A DNA stretch of 64,000 nt from positions 1-64,000 of the forward strand of contig DASZPM010000004.1 in assembly GCA_035550215.1 (NCBI GenBank), given 5' to 3'. Source of the stretch: JABDFW01 sp035550215 (GTDB taxonomy: Bacteria > Bacteroidota > Bacteroidia > Chitinophagales > Chitinophagaceae). The notes under the pieces are model-generated. The model searched no databases and was not told where the DNA came from. It saw only the letters and a list, made by a program, of their open reading frames with translations. The position numbers and the translations under genes were made by a program. Of the stretch, positions 18,029 to 27,114 are shown in pieces; within the stretch, counting starts at the first letter, position 1, and every line of letters starts with the position of its first letter.

Positions 18029-20767
18029 ATGACAGCCCAAGTTGTGTTCGGCCCTGAATTGGAAAAATTCAAAGAATATCTTCGCTCGAGCAGCGTAGAA
18101 AATGCACGGCGAGCTCTTTTGTATCCGTTATTTCAAAAGTTGTTTAAGGAAAAATTTAAGATTGAGAACGATGCTAAAGGTGCTGATGTCTATGTTGTCG
18201 GGCAATTAGTGGTAGAAAGTAAGACGGATTCTAAACAATGGCTCGAGGGCCTATTTCAAGCCTTACATTATCATAGAAGAGAAGGACTTGCGTTTCATAC
18301 TATAATGGTTGTCGCCCGTGAATTTATAGGTATATGGAAGGTCACAAAGCTTCCTGAAGATGCAGTCAGACTTTCATATAAAGCAGATGTAAAGAAAGCC
18401 CCAAACCTTATAGGGAGAGAATTGGCCCGGACATGCACAAAGGAGGTGACTACAGCTATTCAACAATCAGCTTTGTATTGGCTCACCCCGAGAGATTTAA
18501 TTGGTGACATTTTTGGCGGGGCTAAAAATTTGACCACGGAGAGTTATGAAATATTAAAAATTCTGAAAAATCTTGACAGTGATAGGTTTCAAATAAATAC
18601 ACATAATTTCATCCACACAATTGAGCGTATGAAGACTTTTTTTCATACGCCCCTCGAAGCTGTTCACGCTTTTTACACTATTGTTGCTTATTGGGACATA
18701 ACCTCTATTGTAAGTGCAAATGAAGAGGAAAATGAAGTAACGGTTACTGGTTTTAAAGGAAAAAAACATAGTGCTGGCATTGCTATACATAGAAATAAAA
18801 TTGGGGATTTTACCCGCTTTGTTGAAACACAATACATTTTTACAAATGAGGGGAGTGGATTAACTGCTGATTATTATTTTAGCCGATTTGATGAAGTGCT
18901 TGCTATTATAGACCCTGCATATGTGAAACAACATGGTATATTTTTTACAAACAATAATTTGAGCAAATTTGCTTTGTGGTTTGCAAAAAAGGAATTGAGT
19001 GAAGACTTAAATGAAAACTATATAGTTTTTGATCCGGCAGCAGGAAGCGGCAATTTAGTGAGTAGTTGGAAAGGGACGCTAAAGCATAAAATTGTTAGCG
19101 AGTTGCAACCCGATTTGTTGAAAATTATTGAGCGGCGTATGAAAGCTGACCCCTGGCATGTTCAACATGGATTTACAATTGTACCGAAAACATCAAATAA
19201 CGAAGGTCTAAATTTTTTAGACACCAATGCCTCGACTTATTTGCATCGCTTGCAAAAGGAAGTTGAACGCAATCACGTAATGATGGATAAACCACTTGCG
19301 TTTTTATTGAACCCACCATATAAAAACACAGATGAGGATGTTTCGGCGCGCGAAGCTACACAATCAGAATATGGCATTGATAAAAGTATAATCGATATTA
19401 CCGGCGAAGATGCTGGGCGGGAAAGATATTTGGCATTCTTAGGTCAAATATTAAACATGTGCAAAATTCAAGCAGAAGCTCTTCGAGATTCAGAATCATT
19501 AGTACTGATTTTTACCCCAACCAGTTGGTTAATACCTCGTCCGTCTTATGAGCGTTTTAGAGCTATTTGGGATAACAACTTTGAGTTTGTAAATGGGTTT
19601 ATTATAACAAGTAACGAATTTTTTAAATTGGATGGAAAATGGCCTCTTGCATTCACAATATGGAAGTTCAAGCCGAAAAAAAATTCGATGATAAATTTGG
19701 TTGCTGTAAAAGATTTGACCGAATGGAAAGCAATTGATTTAAATATCAATTGGGAACAAGATGATTATAATTTAGATAGAGAAGTTAAAAGGTTGTTGAA
19801 AGGTAAACGAACTATTAGGTTGGATAATAGCAGAGGATATATAAAAAATTGGATTGGGCAAAGCATGTACGATTTTAAAAGAGATAAAAGTAAGGAAGAG
19901 AGAGAGTCTTCAAAACCATGCGGAGGATTGCCTTTAAAGGATGAAAGGCGCGGCAATAAAAAGACATACGGTGTAACCAACTCTCAATTTTGCGGGTTTA
20001 TGGACGATGCCACACCATGTCGAGTTAAGCAAGATAAATTTACACGTCACTCAAATAAACCAGATAGGATTTGGTTTAGATTAGACGATCCTTTTAAAGA
20101 TGGCAACAAATCGAAATGTTTTTCAGGTGCTCCGGACAAGTATGGTTATTGTGCTTTCGATTTGGTTTCCGCTAAGTCTCTATGTTCTTGGTTCGCCATA
20201 ACGAAGACGTTAAATGGACGTTACCCAGTATGGGCGAATCAATATGATATTTGGAAACCAGTAATCCCTCAAAAAAGGGAAACATACTGGTACAGTTTAT
20301 GTTTTGCCTTCGTATTAGCTGAAAATAGATGCATAGTAACAAAATTCGAAAAAAATAATCCGGTAACCAATGCTCCCGATATATATATAGATAACCCGTT
20401 GAGCCCTAATAACAAACAAAGTTTTTGGTGTACTGTTTTAGAAAAAAATGTTATTCAAGTACCTGGCGAAAACCCAGCAAAATTATTAATGCATGCGATA
20501 ATAGATTTATATATGTACTGGAATAGACAATATTGCAAGGGACAGACTTTAGAATACGTTGGACTACAAAACGAAGCATACTTTAAATATTTCCATTACC
20601 CGGATTTTGTAACCCAAAATAGCGGGCTAATTCAAATTAAAAAATATGCTGAACAAAACGTATGTAATGACCTTTTGAATAGATTCTCAGATATTTCAAA
20701 AATTACGAAGTCAGTCAAGGATGAATTATTCAAATTATTGGTTGAGGATTTTAACTATTTCGAATAA
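18029..20767 (+). CDS. Single-chain restriction-modification enzyme (type IIG/IIL-like)
   Basis: 912 aa. The N-terminal part carries a PD-(D/E)xK nuclease pattern, D53 in KGADVYVV and E63-S-K65 in LVVESK. A helical linker follows, then an N6-adenine methyltransferase domain with motif I DPAAGSGN at residue 335 and catalytic motif IV NPPY at 428-431. The remaining 450 residues would include the target-recognition region. Length and order match MmeI-like type IIL enzymes (about 920 aa), in which one polypeptide cuts and methylates. The gene is visibly more AT-rich than its neighbours and has no separate specificity or nuclease subunit nearby. A BREX PglX or type I M subunit is less likely because of the N-terminal nuclease and the lack of partners. 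Confidence 0.8.
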   Translation: MTAQVVFGPELEKFKEYLRSSSVENARRALLYPLFQKLFKEKFKIENDAKGADVYVVGQLVVESKTDSKQWLEGLFQALHYHRREGLAFHTIMVVAREFIGIWKVTKLPEDAVRLSYKADVKKAPNLIGRELARTCTKEVTTAIQQSALYWLTPRDLIGDIFGGAKNLTTESYEILKILKNLDSDRFQINTHNFIHTIERMKTFFHTPLEAVHAFYTIVAYWDITSIVSANEEENEVTVTGFKGKKHSAGIAIHRNKIGDFTRFVETQYIFTNEGSGLTADYYFSRFDEVLAIIDPAYVKQHGIFFTNNNLSKFALWFAKKELSEDLNENYIVFDPAAGSGNLVSSWKGTLKHKIVSELQPDLLKIIERRMKADPWHVQHGFTIVPKTSNNEGLNFLDTNASTYLHRLQKEVERNHVMMDKPLAFLLNPPYKNTDEDVSAREATQSEYGIDKSIIDITGEDAGRERYLAFLGQILNMCKIQAEALRDSESLVLIFTPTSWLIPRPSYERFRAIWDNNFEFVNGFIITSNEFFKLDGKWPLAFTIWKFKPKKNSMINLVAVKDLTEWKAIDLNINWEQDDYNLDREVKRLLKGKRTIRLDNSRGYIKNWIGQSMYDFKRDKSKEERESSKPCGGLPLKDERRGNKKTYGVTNSQFCGFMDDATPCRVKQDKFTRHSNKPDRIWFRLDDPFKDGNKSKCFSGAPDKYGYCAFDLVSAKSLCSWFAITKTLNGRYPVWANQYDIWKPVIPQKRETYWYSLCFAFVLAENRCIVTKFEKNNPVTNAPDIYIDNPLSPNNKQSFWCTVLEKNVIQVPGENPAKLLMHAIIDLYMYWNRQYCKGQTLEYVGLQNEAYFKYFHYPDFVTQNSGLIQIKKYAEQNVCNDLLNRFSDISKITKSVKDELFKLLVEDFNYFE

Positions 20768-21082
20768 GCGCAAAACTTTTATTCCCCTTATTTGCCCCTA
20801 AACATTATAAGCCATTGTAAATCAATAATTTGAAATTATTTATAATGTTTGGTCGTGCCCAGAACAGGGTTATTGAAGCCTCCACTGCCTCTTTCCCCAC
20901 CAGCGGCTGGTAGGATTTATCCCTGTCAGGGATGTAGGAAGAAAATTGCGACAAACGATATTGAGGATTTTGCTTCAAGCACCCCCAAAAAAACTTCCTC
21001 AAAAACCGGGACAAAACCACCTTTTTGCTATTTATGTATAGTTCATTGACATATTGCTGACAGGCCAAAAAGCGGGCATAGA

Positions 21083-21170
21083 TGCAGGGATGAAGTATTT
21101 AATAATTTTTACTATTTTTATGTTAATGCATTTATAATCAATACGTTGCGATTTTTTGCATTCCTCCCTT
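21083..21170. repeat. Diverged direct repeat, unit 1
   Basis: About 88 bp starting GCAGGGATGAA and ending GCATTCCTCCCTT, AT-rich between. A second unit with matching ends starts 197 bp later. Beyond both ends a shared GGCAGGC-rich stretch suggests the duplicated unit may reach about 130 bp. Confidence 0.45.
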
Positions 21171-21279
21171 GTCCAACTGTGTCCTCCCTGATATTCATCG
21201 GGGCAGGCCCTTTTCCTCCTGCCTCACCAGTAATAGGGGAAGGAGTTGGTGACTGTAAAATCGAAAGCTAAAATGTAAG

Positions 21280-21368
21280 GCAGGGATGAAATGAATTTTT
21301 AAAAAATAATGTAATTTTTTAAACAAAAATTGAATATGAATGGGTTGCGTGTTTTTGTATTCCTCCCT
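21280..21368. repeat. Diverged direct repeat, unit 2
   Basis: Partner of the unit at 21083-21170. It starts GCAGGGATGAA and ends GTATTCCTCCCTT, with TTGCG also kept about 20 bp before the end. The centres have diverged strongly and differ by small indels. Confidence 0.45.
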
Positions 21369-21553
21369 TTTACTGGTATTAGGCAGGCTTTTTCCCCCCG
21401 GCTGCCCGTGGCGGAAAGTATTACTGGTAAGAATCATTCTGAAATATCAGAACGAAGGCCCCGGAAAAGTTTTGACAAACAACTGGTTAGGGAAACGCAG
21501 GAGTTAAAGTGGGCGCCGCCGGCGGGCAATGGCTTTTGATATCTCGCTGATAA

Positions 21554-21593
21554 TTGTACGCTTTTATTACAAAAGTGTACGTATTTGATACAC
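21554..21593 (+). promoter_or_regulatory. Tandem activator-site pair upstream of the NtrC-type regulator
   Basis: TTGTACGCTTTTATTACAA (21554-21572) and GTGTACGTATTTGATACAC (21575-21593) are both palindromes with 5-bp arms and 9-bp centres, offset by 21 bp. The second matches the site before the adaptor gene (12883) at 17 of 19 bases. The position just upstream of the regulator gene suggests autoregulation. Confidence 0.6.
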
Positions 21594-21643
21594 TAGTGTT
21601 GCCGGTTTTATGCGTAAATCATTTAAAATCATACCTTTCAGGC

Positions 21644-21660
21644 TTGGTATGCTTATGGTT
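21644..21660 (+). promoter_or_regulatory. Sigma-54-like -24/-12 element upstream of the regulator gene
   Basis: TTGGTATGCTTATGGTT keeps TTGG and A at the -24 half but has a poor -12 (TGGTT for TTGCA). It lies 50 bp after the operator pair and 32 bp before the ATG at 21693. Alone it would not be convincing; the fixed spacing shared with the other two loci is the main argument. Confidence 0.4.
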
Positions 21661-21692
21661 GAACTGTTTATTGTTTTTTGAATTATACAAAT

Positions 21693-23051
21693 ATGAACCT
21701 GAAAAAATATTGCATTCTTGCCATTGACGATGATACCGACGTATTAACCGCCGTACGCTTGTTGCTGAAAACTGAAGTAAAGGAAATTGTAACAGAAAAA
21801 AACCCTGACAACATTCCCTCGCTGCTGTCAAAGCATTTTGACCTGGTGCTGCTTGACATGAACTTTAAATCATCTATCAACACCGGCAACGAGGGTATTT
21901 ACTGGCTGAAACGTATTAAAGAAATAAAGCCCGATATAGCTGTTATTATGATAACCGCCTACGGCGATATTGACCTTGCCGTACGCAGTTTAAAAGAGGG
22001 CGCTACTGATTTTGTGGTAAAGCCCTGGCATAATGAAAAGCTGATGGTAATTATTGAGGACGCGCTGCGCAAAAAGGGTGGTGGCAAAGGCAAGGCAGAA
22101 GATGCGTTTGCCAACGACAGTATTATTGGCAAAGAGCTACTGGGCGAGAGCGATGTAATGCAGGATATTTTTTACAAAACGCAAAAAATAGCGCCTACGG
22201 ACGCCAATATTTTGATTTTGGGGGAAAACGGTACCGGTAAAGACCTTATTGCAAAAGCCATACACCAAAAATCGCTAAGGGCAAACAAGCCCTTTGTAAA
22301 AGTGGATGTAGGCGCGCTTACGGAAACACTTTTTGAAAGTGAACTGTTTGGTCATAAAAAAGGCGCGTTTACCGATGCGAAGGACGACAGGGTAGGCCGT
22401 TTTGAATCTGCCAACGAGGGCACCCTGTTTTTGGATGAAATTGGTAACATAAGCCTTACGCAGCAGGCCAAGCTGCTTACGGTTTTGCAAAACAGGCAGG
22501 TTACAAGGCTGGGCAGCAATACACCAGTGCCTATTAACATACGGCTTATTTGCGCCACCAACCTGCCGCTGGCAGAGCTGGCCAATGAAAACAGGTTTAG
22601 AAAAGACCTTATTTACCGCATAAACACGGTGGAAATAACAGTGCCTCCGCTGCGCAGGAGGGGCACGGATATTTTGCTGCTGGCCAGGCATTTTGCCGCG
22701 GTATATGCGGAGAAATATTTAAAACCGGCGATGAGGTTTGATGAAAGCGCGGAGGAAAAACTGCTGCAGTACCATTACCCCGGTAACGTGCGCGAATTGC
22801 AGTACACTATTGAGCGGGCTATTATTATGAGCGACGGGGAAGTGCTGCAGGCAAGGGACCTGATTTTTTCACCCATAGAATCTGTACCGGTAAATACTGT
22901 GGAGGATGATGATATGAAGCTGAGCACCATTGAAAAAAACACGATTTTGCACGTAATTGAAAAATACAACGGTAATATAACAAAAGCGGCGAAAGAACTT
23001 GGATTAACAAGAACGGCGCTGTACAGGAGGCTTAGCAAGTACGAAATATAA
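21693..23051 (+). CDS. NtrC-family sigma-54-dependent response regulator
   Basis: 452 aa with three domains. The receiver (residues 1-125) has the acidic pair D12-D13, phospho-acceptor D55 and K110. The AAA+ activator domain (about 145-375) has Walker A GENGTGKD (177-184) and the sigma-54 contact loop GAFTDA, where classical NtrC has GAFTGA. Walker B is TLFLDEIG. A Fis-type HTH forms the last 45 residues (NITKAAKELGLTRTALYRR). The ATG at 21693 is chosen over a TTG 15 bp upstream. The histidine kinase follows 68 bp later. Operator-like sites upstream of this gene recur at the exporter locus, which is probably its target. Confidence 0.95.
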   Translation: MNLKKYCILAIDDDTDVLTAVRLLLKTEVKEIVTEKNPDNIPSLLSKHFDLVLLDMNFKSSINTGNEGIYWLKRIKEIKPDIAVIMITAYGDIDLAVRSLKEGATDFVVKPWHNEKLMVIIEDALRKKGGGKGKAEDAFANDSIIGKELLGESDVMQDIFYKTQKIAPTDANILILGENGTGKDLIAKAIHQKSLRANKPFVKVDVGALTETLFESELFGHKKGAFTDAKDDRVGRFESANEGTLFLDEIGNISLTQQAKLLTVLQNRQVTRLGSNTPVPINIRLICATNLPLAELANENRFRKDLIYRINTVEITVPPLRRRGTDILLLARHFAAVYAEKYLKPAMRFDESAEEKLLQYHYPGNVRELQYTIERAIIMSDGEVLQARDLIFSPIESVPVNTVEDDDMKLSTIEKNTILHVIEKYNGNITKAAKELGLTRTALYRRLSKYEI

Positions 23052-23104
23052 CAGGCCCCTGTGCAAACAGGCTGGGCGCCTGCATAATAACTTAACACGA
23101 AGTG

Positions 23105-23111
23105 AAGGAGG
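23105..23111 (+). promoter_or_regulatory. Strong ribosome binding site that fixes the kinase start
   Basis: AAGGAGG lies 8 nt before the ATG at 23120. Such a clear site is unusual for this phylum and favours that ATG over the in-frame GTG at 23102, which would put the site inside the coding region. Confidence 0.6.
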
Positions 23112-23119
23112 GTGTTGTG

Positions 23120-24535
23120 ATGGACAGGATAGAACAGTATCTTTATAAAATTAAAAAAACGTCCCCGTTTGTTGGGGCGGCAGAGATAAAACCACACATG
23201 TTTAAGCGTTACGACTGGAATATAAGCATCCGGGTGATATTGATGTTTGGTACAATTACCGGTGCTGCTTTTTTATTTGTTAATCAATTGTACCAGTTTG
23301 AAATACTTGCAATACCTGTTATTATATACCAGGTGCTCGATTTTTTCAGGTTTAATAAAAAAGCCCAGCAGGAAGTTGAACAGTTTGTGGAGAGCATTCA
23401 TTACCGTGATTTTTCCCGCCACTTTGATGTAAAGCATGCCCCCCAGGACTTGCAGAAACTGCGCAAGGGTTTTAACGACATCAACACTACGTTTAAGGTG
23501 ATAAGCAAAGAAAAAGAAACGCAATACCAGTACCTGCAAAAAATACTGGAACTGGTAGATACCGGCATCCTGTCTTATGAACTGGAGAGCGGTGACGTGG
23601 TGTGGATGAATGAATCGCTGAAACGCCTTTTGCAGATACCATACCTTAAAACCATCCAGTCGCTCGACAGGCGCGACCATAATCTTTGCGCTAAGATTAT
23701 TGATTTAAAACCGGGCGAAAACGTGATTTCATCCGTGCATATTGAACGGAATATTTTAAAAGTGCTGTTGTCTGCCACCGCCTTTCAAACAGAAGGGAAA
23801 ATATATAAGCTGGTGGCTTTTCAAAACGTAAATGAAGCGCTGGATGAAACCGAGTCAAAGGCCTGGCAAAAGCTGCTGAGCGTTATGACGCACGAGATAA
23901 TGAACAGCATCGCGCCTATTTCATCACTGGCCAACACACTTAAAAAAACCTTGCAGGAATCTGCTGAAAATAAAGAAAAACCGCAGTCGCTGGAAGACCT
24001 TGCTATAGGCATTGACACCATTAAGAGAAGGAGTGAAGGCTTGTTGAAATTCGCTGAAACCTACCGCAACCTTAATAAGATTACTACGCTAAACCTTAAT
24101 AAAGTGTATGTGCGTGATGTATTTGAAAGCCTGCACCAGTTGATGGAACCAACCCTTGAACAGAAGAATATTGAAATGGAAGTGATTTTGAAAGACCCCG
24201 ACCTGATGATTGAAGCAGATATAAACCTGCTTGAACAGGTATTAATAAACCTGGTGGTAAATGCCATTGAGGCCGTAAAGGGCATTGAAGACCCGCATAT
24301 AATGCTGTCAGGTGCGCAACTGCTGGGTAAAAAACCTTATATACGCGTAACAGATAATGGCCCCGGCATGCCGGAGGAACTGCTTGATAAAATATTTATT
24401 CCTTTCTTTAGCACCAAAAAAAGCGGAAGCGGTATAGGCCTAAGCTTGTGCAAGCAGATTATGATGCTGCATAAAGGCAACATTACCGTGCAATCGCTGG
24501 TGGGCGAAGGCACCGCTTTTACGCTGCAGTTTTAG
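23120..24535 (+). CDS. Sensor histidine kinase (NtrY-like), partner of the NtrC-type regulator
   Basis: 471-aa inner-membrane kinase. Two membrane helices at about residues 36-53 and 60-77 leave almost no periplasmic loop, so the signal is probably sensed in the membrane or cytoplasm. A linker and a PAS-like region follow (about 135-230). The H-box is VMTHEIMNSIAP with H258. The ATPase domain has the N-box in LINLVVNAIEAV, DNGPGMP, a FIPFFSTKKSGSGIGLSL G2 region and a normal C-terminus. It sits 68 bp behind the regulator gene and is presumably co-transcribed. No external sensor domain is visible, which would suit sensing of envelope stress or exporter activity. Confidence 0.93.
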   Translation: MDRIEQYLYKIKKTSPFVGAAEIKPHMFKRYDWNISIRVILMFGTITGAAFLFVNQLYQFEILAIPVIIYQVLDFFRFNKKAQQEVEQFVESIHYRDFSRHFDVKHAPQDLQKLRKGFNDINTTFKVISKEKETQYQYLQKILELVDTGILSYELESGDVVWMNESLKRLLQIPYLKTIQSLDRRDHNLCAKIIDLKPGENVISSVHIERNILKVLLSATAFQTEGKIYKLVAFQNVNEALDETESKAWQKLLSVMTHEIMNSIAPISSLANTLKKTLQESAENKEKPQSLEDLAIGIDTIKRRSEGLLKFAETYRNLNKITTLNLNKVYVRDVFESLHQLMEPTLEQKNIEMEVILKDPDLMIEADINLLEQVLINLVVNAIEAVKGIEDPHIMLSGAQLLGKKPYIRVTDNGPGMPEELLDKIFIPFFSTKKSGSGIGLSLCKQIMMLHKGNITVQSLVGEGTAFTLQF

Positions 24536-24582
24536 CTAACGCTGCAGTACATGGTTTAAAAATTTACCGGTACATTTGACGC

Positions 24583-25764
24583 ATGAGGGTTGGAAGAAAA
24601 TGTATTATAACCTGCCTGTATTTTTTGCTAACCTGCTGTGCTGTACAGGCACGCAGCAGCGACAGCCTTATGCACCGCCTGTTGTTGCGTATAAACAGCC
24701 TGCAACAACACAACGACCCCTATTATGCCCCGGGTATTTTTCCTGCCTACAGGAAAATGGTGGTAAACGGGAGAATATATAAGGATGAAAATATTTTTTT
24801 CAGCGGCATAATTTGCCTGACCCTTAAACGCATTAAGCCGCAATTGAGTAAGCATGACCAGGCAATTTGTGATTCAATCATCTGCCGCCTGGAGGTGTCG
24901 GCGCATAAGTTTAAAAATCAAAGCGGGAGGCCAACATACAACTTTGGCGCTAATGATACCGTAAAGCCTTTTTTCCGCTCGTGGCCGCTCAGTATGCTTA
25001 ATGGTTATATGCACGTGGCAGATGATTTTGATGATACAGCCATTATGCAGCTTGTATCAGGTGCGCCTGATTCTGTGGCTGCAGTAATACATAACCTGAT
25101 GCAGGACTATACGAACAAGGATGGTGAACTGGCAAGAACAGCTTTACGGGGCTATAAAAAATTTCCTGCTTATTCTGTTTGGTTCGGAAAAAAAATGCTG
25201 GTTGAACTGGATGCCTGCGTATTATGTAATACGTTGTATATGGTGCAGGCCTATAACCTGCCATGGACGAATGCAGATGCCGCAAGCCTTGATTTGCTGG
25301 TGCATATGGTGCAAACAAAAGATTACTTAAAGCATGCAAACAAACTGTCAGTGTATTATAAAACGGCGCCTATAATAATGTTTCACCTTGCAAGGCTGAT
25401 GAGTGTAAAACCAATGCCGGAGCTGGAAAAATTAAAGCCGCAGCTTATTAGCGATGCTACCGCGTTGTACAAAAATGCTGACAATATATTGAACAAGATA
25501 ATCTTGCGCACCGCTTTGCTGCATTGGGGTGTTAGTTTGCCTGCGGATGCCCCTTTTTACACCGGAAATGTTAGGGACACCCTTGAAAATAATAATTTTG
25601 TTTTCTTTATCGCAAGTGTGTCTGCCACATTTCCTAAGTTCCTGGCCTATCCTTTGGTTGAATCAGGTATTACGCGTATCAATTACTATTGCCCTGCTTA
25701 TAATGATTGTTTATTGCTTGAGTACCTGGCAGAACAAAAGAAATATGATAATAGCCACCAATGA
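24583..25764 (+). CDS. Secreted or lipid-linked protein of unknown function, helical
   Basis: 393 aa, not recognised. The N-terminus is a signal peptide (hydrophobic residues 8-20, cleavage after CAVQA or lipidation at one of the Cys residues). The body is helical with scattered aromatic pairs and several Cys, with no catalytic motif I can name. The density of amphipathic helices would suit an alpha/alpha toroid, but that is a guess. It starts 47 bp after the kinase gene and ends 90 bp before an FAD-dependent oxidoreductase on the same strand, so it could be co-transcribed with either. Confidence 0.7.
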   Translation: MRVGRKCIITCLYFLLTCCAVQARSSDSLMHRLLLRINSLQQHNDPYYAPGIFPAYRKMVVNGRIYKDENIFFSGIICLTLKRIKPQLSKHDQAICDSIICRLEVSAHKFKNQSGRPTYNFGANDTVKPFFRSWPLSMLNGYMHVADDFDDTAIMQLVSGAPDSVAAVIHNLMQDYTNKDGELARTALRGYKKFPAYSVWFGKKMLVELDACVLCNTLYMVQAYNLPWTNADAASLDLLVHMVQTKDYLKHANKLSVYYKTAPIIMFHLARLMSVKPMPELEKLKPQLISDATALYKNADNILNKIILRTALLHWGVSLPADAPFYTGNVRDTLENNNFVFFIASVSATFPKFLAYPLVESGITRINYYCPAYNDCLLLEYLAEQKKYDNSHQ

Positions 25765-25854
25765 AAAAATTATTTATAATAATGCAATTTTGGGATGATT
25801 ATAATCATTACAGGCAGAAAATTTTGTAGGTAATTTTGTTTAAATCCGTCGCTA

Positions 25855-27015
25855 ATGCACGAAACAGACGTTTGCATTATTGGTGCGGGGCCTGCGGGTA
25901 CCGTGGCCTCCATGTTTTTAAGTAAGAATGGTATTAAACACGTGGTGCTTGAGCGGGCGCAGTTTCCGCGTGATAAAGTTTGCGGTGAGTTTTACGATGG
26001 CCGCGTACGCAACGTGCTGAACAAGCTGGACGAAACGCTGATGCCCCGTATGCAGGAGCGGCATATTATACAGGATATTCATCACTACTATATTTATAAT
26101 GCAAAGCTTAACGAAATAGGATTTGATGCAACTTCCAACGCACGTATAAGCACGGTACGCAGCCGGTTTGATGATTATTTATTAGCCGAAACGCTAAAAA
26201 GCCCGTATGTTACATACTTTGACAATACGCAGGTTGAAGACATAAACATAAGTAGTGAAGCAGTGCATATAACGGCGAGAAACAGGAAAAAAGAAATAAC
26301 TGCCAAAATGGTGATTGCCGCAACCGGCAGCAAGTCTGCACTGGCGCAAAAACTGGTGCCGCATAATAAGCATGGCGACCACTTTCTCCTGGCAGCAAGG
26401 GGGTATTATACGGGCTTGCCGCATAATGGTAAAACAAACTGCTGCCGGCTTGTTTTATTAAAGATGCCTGTGCCTTGTTATCTCGGTACGGTTGACCTGC
26501 CCGGTGGGCTCTCATTGGTAGAAGTGTTTGTATTAAAGCGGCATGCCACCAGCTATAACATCAACCCCAAAGTGTTACTGCAGCAGATTATTCATGAACA
26601 TAAGCCACTAAGCAAGCTGTTTGAGCATGCCGTATTATATGGCAGTTTAAGGGGTGCATCGCTGCCGCTTACTACCGGTAAAGGAGTCATTTCCGGTGAA
26701 AGGGTGTTGCTTGCGGGCGACAGCGCTTATAATATTAACCCCTTAACCGGGTTGGGCGTCGGCAGGGCCGTGTATTCAGGCATGTGCGCCGCGGAACAAT
26801 GCATTAAAGCACTGCAGGCAGGCGACTTTTCTGCCGCAGCGCTGCGGGAGTATGATGAGCGGGTATACCGGGTATTTAAAGCTGATAACCGTACCGGCAT
26901 TTTTGGTGATTTTGTGCTGAAGGATATATACAAGTTACCACACAGGCTTATCTCTTTGGTGTCTTCAAGCCCGTACCTGAAGAGACAGGCTACGAATATT
27001 TTGAATAAATTTTAA
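25855..27015 (+). CDS. FAD-dependent oxidoreductase (geranylgeranyl reductase / halogenase-like fold)
   Basis: 386 aa. The FAD Rossmann motif is DVCIIGAGPAGTVAS at residues 5-19, followed by an acidic strand end (HVVLERAQFPRDKVCGEF) with the R-x-K-x-C-G-E pattern of geranylgeranyl reductase-like flavoproteins. The second FAD motif is VLLAGDSAYNINPLTGLGVG near residue 283, then a capping helix. Substrates in this superfamily are isoprenoid chains, quinones or aromatic rings. There is no biosynthetic cluster here to decide. A promoter-like TAATTTTG lies 17 bp before the ATG (25831-25838), though no good -33 was found. Confidence 0.88.
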   Translation: MHETDVCIIGAGPAGTVASMFLSKNGIKHVVLERAQFPRDKVCGEFYDGRVRNVLNKLDETLMPRMQERHIIQDIHHYYIYNAKLNEIGFDATSNARISTVRSRFDDYLLAETLKSPYVTYFDNTQVEDINISSEAVHITARNRKKEITAKMVIAATGSKSALAQKLVPHNKHGDHFLLAARGYYTGLPHNGKTNCCRLVLLKMPVPCYLGTVDLPGGLSLVEVFVLKRHATSYNINPKVLLQQIIHEHKPLSKLFEHAVLYGSLRGASLPLTTGKGVISGERVLLAGDSAYNINPLTGLGVGRAVYSGMCAAEQCIKALQAGDFSAAALREYDERVYRVFKADNRTGIFGDFVLKDIYKLPHRLISLVSSSPYLKRQATNILNKF

Positions 27016-27114
27016 TGGCACGCTGCTTTTGTCAAGGGTCAAAGGGCGCAAAGATCACACTGAAATTTCAGAAAGAAAACTTATGTGTTCTATTACTGGT
27101 ACGTCCACATATTT

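Larger units (their letters stand above)
20768..21553. other. Noncoding region with diverged repeats
   Basis: About 0.79 kb between the restriction-modification gene and the regulator's operator, with no convincing gene on either strand. It contains the short palindrome ATCCCTGTCAGGGAT (20919-20933) and a diverged direct duplication (21083-21170 and 21280-21368). The short open frames here lack domain signals and coding-like composition. It may be the scar of the island's insertion. Confidence 0.5.

Noticed and set aside
13025..20767. Prophage or contractile-system cluster around the tube gene
   Set aside because: No integrase, capsid, sheath, baseplate or lysis gene is present; the neighbours are metabolic or restriction genes.
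20805..21068. Open frames of 60-90 codons on both strands after the restriction-modification gene
   Set aside because: No domain, no start-site support, repeat-like noncoding composition.
21596..21614. Possible third copy of the 19-bp operator motif, 21 bp after the second
   Set aside because: Only the GTGT start matches; the centre and right arm do not, so spacing alone is not enough.
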